Shown: positions 7,405 to 9,827 of the stretch, in pieces
How positions within the stretch are numbered: the stretch's first letter is position 1
Layout: each line of letters begins with the position of its first letter
Assembly (NCBI GenBank): GCA_030614645.1
Contig: JAUWTR010000027.1
Coordinates: 1-9,827, forward strand
Length of the DNA stretch: 9,827 nucleotides
From: Candidatus Aminicenantota bacterium
Lineage (GTDB): Bacteria > Acidobacteriota > Aminicenantia > Aminicenantales > Aminicenantaceae
Reading direction: 5' to 3'
Program-made: the position numbers and the translations under genes
Notes under the pieces: model-generated
The model's database searches: none
Told to the model about the DNA's origin: nothing
What the model saw: only the letters and a program-made list of their open reading frames with translations

Positions 7405-7713
7405 AACTGGCTTTTGGGAAAATCCAAGCGTCTTGATTTTAGGCTCAGGAAACTCTGCCTCCCCATAAATCAGCCCATTCTGAGCATTAAATTCAATGGA
7501 TGCAGGAATCAGGTAATCCTCTGTCGGCTTATTTGAATTAATATGAAAAGTCTTTTTTATGGTAACTTCAATCGAGAAGGGATTGCTCTTTCCGGCCTCC
7601 AAAGTATCCGCAGGGCTTAAAATCTTCAAAGAAATCACATCATCGGCATTTTGAGCAAAACCACTTACTGCCCAGATAAGAATGATTGCAATGATCAAAT
7701 AACGTCTATTCAT
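7402..7713 (-). pseudogene. dsbD: DsbD N-terminal fragment (signal peptide and start of alpha domain)
   Basis: 103 codons before the TAA. The protein starts with a Sec signal peptide (MNRRYLIIAIILIWAVSGFAQ, cleavage near residue 20) and continues into the beta-rich periplasmic alpha domain (SPADTLEAGKSNPFSIEVTI, FHINSNKP, LIPASIEF, EAEFPEPK). The alpha-domain cysteines lie beyond the stop, so this piece alone would have no redox activity. ATG 7713 has a purine-rich ribosome region (GAAGGAAGG) partly covered by an AAGGCCTT palindrome (7717-7724). It carries the 5' end of the proposed dsbD-ABC exporter operon. It is called a pseudogene fragment because the rest of the gene continues in the same frame. 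If the stop is an assembly error, 5869-7713 is one intact gene. Confidence 0.75.
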
Positions 7714-7756
7714 AGCAAGGCCTTCCTTCTTCCTGTAACCTTAAAATTTGTACAGT

Positions 7757-7765
7757 ATTATAGCA
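7757..7765 (-). promoter_or_regulatory. Extended -10 promoter (TGCTATAAT) for the dsbD operon
   Basis: Read on the - strand, TGCTATAAT is a perfect extended -10 box, about 44 bases before the dsbD ATG, predicting a leader of about 35-40 bases. The -35 position (about 7780-7785, TCCCTA) matches poorly and falls inside the inverted-repeat cluster. The extended -10 may make up for that. Confidence 0.6.
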
Positions 7766-7776
7766 TACAGAAAAAT

Positions 7777-7835
7777 AAATAGGGACACATCCTATTTCTC
7801 ATACTACTTTGGGGAAATAGGTCTCATTTTGCAAA
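7777..7835. repeat. REP-like inverted-repeat cluster
   Basis: AAATAGG (7777-7783) and CCTATTT (7791-7797) form a 7-bp inverted repeat around GACACAT. A second AAATAGG (7815-7821) can pair with the same CCTATTT arm around a longer loop, and AGGTCTCATTTTGC follows (7819-7832). The alternation of arms with GGGACA/GGTCTCATTT-type ends resembles extragenic palindromes mobilised by REP-associated tyrosine transposases. No such transposase is visible here. The element's left arm overlaps the -35 position of the dsbD promoter. Confidence 0.5.
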
Positions 7836-8192
7836 CCTAGTTAGCATTTTAGCTAATCCACATATGGTTACCAGCCCTTAACTTACCCTTCAAGCTGCCG
7901 GATTAAGCTTTACCAAAAGTTTAAAGTTGTAAACTGCTGTTTAATGCCTCAAATCTGGAAAAATAAAATGATGTATTGCGTAGAAGAAGATGAAGTGTTT
8001 TGTTTCAGCATTTACTTTAGCAATAAATGCAACTTCAATCTTTAATGAGATTTCCCTTCCCTCCAACCATCTAATGACGCTAATTCGCTTAGCTGTCCAC
8101 TCTTCGGGAGGCTAGGGCTTTAGGGTCTCTGGTTTCAACTCGCCTCTAACTTGTATTAGACTTCAACAATAAACCCAAACATCGATATTTTG
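7836..8192. other. Gene-free stretch with a start-less open frame and small inverted repeats
   Basis: No gene with a credible start is seen on either strand. On the - strand a 56-codon frame is open from 8111 to the TAA at 7941 (reads PPEEWTAKRISVIRWLEGRE... and ends FPDLRH) but has no ATG. It might be a gene remnant or chance. A small hairpin GCTAA-TTCGC-TTAGC lies at 8079-8093, and TCTAAT (8070-8075) is mirrored by ATTAGA (8155-8160). No clear terminator for the leftward gene ending at 8193 was found. Confidence 0.3.
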
Positions 8193-8597
8193 CTATCTAA
8201 TCACAAAGGGAACAACAATTGCTATCAATCCAAGGAAAATAACTGCGAAAATGAAGAGGTTGTATCTGGTATTGTAATTGCCCAGTAGGGATGTATCATA
8301 ATAGCCATCCACTCCTTGGTCTTTGTACATCTTCATCAATCCATTGAGAAGTTTAAATCTTGTCTGCTTTCCCTTAAACAAACCGCTAATCACTACAAGA
8401 TTGACCACTATGGTAAGAGAAACAAAGATGAACATCGTAATAAATAAAGAAGTATCCTTTCGTGATCCTTGAGCAATTGAAGAATTAATAGCAAGAGTCA
8501 GCATGTTGAGAAGAATCGCTGTGAGGACAAAAATCGTGTCTGTGCGAGCATTCTGTTGAAGCTCTGAAATTATATGCTCATGAACTCGTTTAATCAG
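8193..8597 (-). CDS. Three-helix membrane protein of unknown function, probable CTG start
   Basis: With the CTG at 8595-8597 as start the protein has 134 residues: MIKRVHEHIISELQQNARTD, helix 1 (about 21-43, TIFVLTAILLNMLTLAINSSI), helix 2 (about 54-76, LFITMFIFVSLTIVVNLVVI), a cytoplasmic-looking segment rich in K, Y and D (about 78-112, including YKDQGVDGYYDTSLLGNYNT), and helix 3 (about 113-134). The CTG has a perfect AGGAGG 8 bases upstream and is preceded by in-frame stops. The first in-frame ATG (8502-8504) lies in the middle of helix 1 and has no ribosome site, so starting there (103 residues) would cut the helix. I do not recognise the family. It follows the two ankyrin genes on the same strand, 87 bp after the shorter one, and may be cotranscribed with them. 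Confidence 0.75.
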   Translation of the reverse strand: MIKRVHEHIISELQQNARTDTIFVLTAILLNMLTLAINSSIAQGSRKDTSLFITMFIFVSLTIVVNLVVISGLFKGKQTRFKLLNGLMKMYKDQGVDGYYDTSLLGNYNTRYNLFIFAVIFLGLIAIVVPFVIR

Positions 8598-8605
8598 TTA
8601 TTATC

Positions 8606-8611
8606 CCTCCT
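8606..8611 (-). promoter_or_regulatory. Strong Shine-Dalgarno site that decides the CTG start
   Basis: AGGAGG on the - strand, 8 bases (GATAATAA) before the CTG at 8597. The nearest ATG in frame is about 100 bases further on. The spacing is ideal for the CTG and for no other start codon nearby; the ATG at about 8582 is out of frame and meets a stop after three codons. Confidence 0.75.
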
Positions 8612-8684
8612 TTCTAAAGAAATTTTAAGTTTATCCGAATTTTTTTGAATATACGTTTGATTTTCTTTTTTCCCCGATGATATT

Positions 8685-9116
8685 CTAAATTATATGAGAA
8701 GTAAGAATCAAATTATCAATCTTTGCGGTGCACTTTGCGTTAACATCCAAGCCTTCCTTAATAAATAGCTCAGTTACGGCTTCATTGCCCGCAGGAGAGA
8801 AGGCAGCGGTGTGCAAAAGAGTCATGCCTTGAAAATTTACGTTTACATCTGCGCCAGACTCTATAAGTAATGTGCCTATGTCAGCTTTTCCAAATTGTGC
8901 AACAAGAATCAAAGGTGTTAAGCCGCGGTTCTGACCAACATCGAATTTATCGTTGACGTTAACGCCAGCTTTAATAAGCTCCTTTACTTCATCAATCTTT
9001 CCCATGATTATTGCGCCTCGCAGTTTCCTATATATTTCTTCATTTGTTTGGACAGAAGCTGTTGATAATGTCATCATCAAAAACACCAAAAGTGCTATGG
9101 ATAGCATTTTTTTCAT
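8685..9116 (-). CDS. Short exported ankyrin-repeat protein, truncated paralogue
   Basis: 143 residues beginning with a signal peptide (MKKMLSIALLVFLMMTLSTA, cleavage near 20), so it is probably periplasmic. About three ankyrin repeats follow: about 31-60 (GAIIMGKIDEVKELIKAG), about 65-95 (LTPLILVAQFGKADIGTLLI) and about 97-128 (MTLLHTAAFSPAGNEAVTEL). The aligned part matches the neighbouring ankyrin protein at somewhat over half of the positions by eye, up to GLDVNAK. After that the sequence diverges to CTAKIDNLILTSHII and stops, lacking the last three repeats and cap of the neighbour. It looks like a partial tandem duplicate that lost its 3' half. AGGAGGGG precedes ATG 9116 at short spacing. 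Ankyrin repeats bind proteins; the partner is unknown. Confidence 0.8.
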   Translation of the reverse strand: MKKMLSIALLVFLMMTLSTASVQTNEEIYRKLRGAIIMGKIDEVKELIKAGVNVNDKFDVGQNRGLTPLILVAQFGKADIGTLLIESGADVNVNFQGMTLLHTAAFSPAGNEAVTELFIKEGLDVNAKCTAKIDNLILTSHII

Positions 9117-9133
9117 CTCCCCTCCTATTAATT

Positions 9134-9827
9134 CTACTTTTTCCCTGATATCCCTCCATGTTTACGGAGTAAATCTACGATTTCATCATGCCCCTTTGAT
9201 ATTCCTAAATCGAGCGGATTTTCTCCATACCTTGTCTTTGCGTTCACCTCTGCTCCCTCATCGATTAGTAGTGCCACTGCTGCTTTTTGGTTATTTCGAA
9301 CAGCTAAGTGAAGCGGAGTGTTTTGATTCTGCGAAAGCCTTGCTTCCAGTTTAGCTCCATTTCTTATCAACACCTCAGCCACCTCTATGTTACCCTTACC
9401 GGCCGCTGCATGTAGTGGAGTTGCATCTTTAGTTTCCCCAGATGCCATGCTCTTCGCGTTGACATCCAAACCATTCGCAATCAATAGCTCAGTCACAGCT
9501 TTATTTCCCGCATAGAGTCCTGAAACATGCAGAAGATTCACGCCCTTGAAATTAATATCTACATCTGCCCCAGCGTCTATAAGCAATTTTGCAATATCAG
9601 TGTTACCCATCAATACGGCAAAATACAGAGGGGTGATGTCACGACTAGCGCCTAAATCGAATCTCACATTTACGTCAACGCCGGCTTGGATAAGCTGATT
9701 GACTTCATCAATCTTGCCAAACATTATTGCTCTGGTCCATTTTTTTCCGTTTTCTTCGGTTTCTTGTGAAATGGCTGTTAGAGATGTCACCACCAGAATT
9801 ACTGAAAATACAATGGAAATTGATTTA
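9134..9827 (-). CDS. Exported ankyrin-repeat protein (start outside window)
   Basis: The frame is open to the right edge of the window. Upstream of the GTG at 9793 it reads KSISIVFSVILVVTSLTAIS, which is a signal peptide like that of the paralogue, so the true start lies just beyond 9827 and the visible GTG is not it. Counting from that GTG, about six ankyrin repeats lie at 18-46, 52-82, 84-115, 123-152, 157-186 and 190-213, with the classic TPLHAAAGKGNIEVAEVLI and TPLHLAVRNNQ forms in the fourth and fifth. The C-terminal GISGKK ends 17 bp before the start of the truncated paralogue. It is probably a periplasmic protein-binding scaffold. The target cannot be inferred. The three leftward genes from here to 8193 probably share a transcript. 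Confidence 0.88.
   Translation of the reverse strand, partial: KSISIVFSVILVVTSLTAISQETEENGKKWTRAIMFGKIDEVNQLIQAGVDVNVRFDLGASRDITPLYFAVLMGNTDIAKLLIDAGADVDINFKGVNLLHVSGLYAGNKAVTELLIANGLDVNAKSMASGETKDATPLHAAAGKGNIEVAEVLIRNGAKLEARLSQNQNTPLHLAVRNNQKAAVALLIDEGAEVNAKTRYGENPLDLGISKGHDEIVDLLRKHGGISGKK

Noticed and set aside
8069..8161. Integron attC-like site on the - strand (GTCTAAT ... ATTAGAT, 93 bp)
   Set aside because: The outer boxes lack the conserved AAC/GTT triplets where the recombinase cuts, no convincing inner L boxes pair up, and no integrase or cassette series is present.
9134..9793. GTG at 9793 as the start of the first ankyrin gene
   Set aside because: The frame continues to the window edge and encodes a signal peptide across that point, so the gene starts outside the window.
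1..9827. CRISPR arrays, tRNA or rRNA genes, phage or plasmid genes
   Set aside because: No spaced direct repeats, cloverleaf-like sequences, rRNA motifs, integrases, terminases or replication genes were seen on either strand.

Overview
The window looks like a chromosomal segment of a Gram-negative bacterium. It has a DsbD-type electron shuttle, several Sec-type signal peptides and an ECF sigma/anti-sigma pair, and no phage or plasmid genes. The C-terminal part of a large BNR/VPS10-repeat 'glycosyl hydrolase' at the left edge is a gene type common in Acidobacteriota, Aminicenantes-like and Bacteroidota genomes. I lean toward an uncultured Acidobacteriota/Aminicenantes-like lineage, but this is a weak guess that the sequence alone cannot settle.

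Layout. Positions 1-2709 are on the + strand: the end of the BNR-repeat protein, a hairpin-type terminator, then a three-gene unit of ECF sigma factor, zinc-binding membrane anti-sigma factor (overlapping start) and a three-helix membrane protein with two zinc ribbons. A GGAAC-N16-CGTC motif lies just upstream of the sigma gene and fits an autoregulated ECF promoter giving an almost leaderless mRNA. Positions 2710-2877 are a convergent gap with a G-rich repeat and a small GGTC/GACC palindrome.

Positions 2878-7713 are on the - strand and read from right to left. They hold dsbD, an ABC ATPase and two ABC-2 membrane subunits, tightly packed (42-bp gap, 4-bp overlap, 11-bp overlap) and probably one operon, led by an extended -10 promoter (TGCTATAAT) at 7757-7765. 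dsbD is split by one in-frame TAA: the reading frame is otherwise open and homologous-looking on both sides, so this is a nonsense mutation, an assembly error or, least likely, read-through.

Positions 7714-8192 are a gene-free gap with a REP-like inverted-repeat cluster next to the dsbD promoter and some open but start-less sequence. Positions 8193-9827 (- strand) hold an exported ankyrin-repeat protein cut by the window edge, a shorter paralogue with about half the repeats missing, and a three-helix membrane protein whose best start is a CTG codon behind a strong Shine-Dalgarno sequence.

Working together: the first block is an envelope-signal module (anti-sigma in the membrane holding a sigma factor). 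The second would pass electrons from cytoplasmic thioredoxin to periplasmic partners and export an unknown substrate. The third is a small envelope-located ankyrin/membrane-protein cluster of unknown role. The most notable points are the dsbD stop, the near-leaderless ECF promoter, the CTG start and the truncated tandem ankyrin copy. No clearly new defence or mobile system was found.
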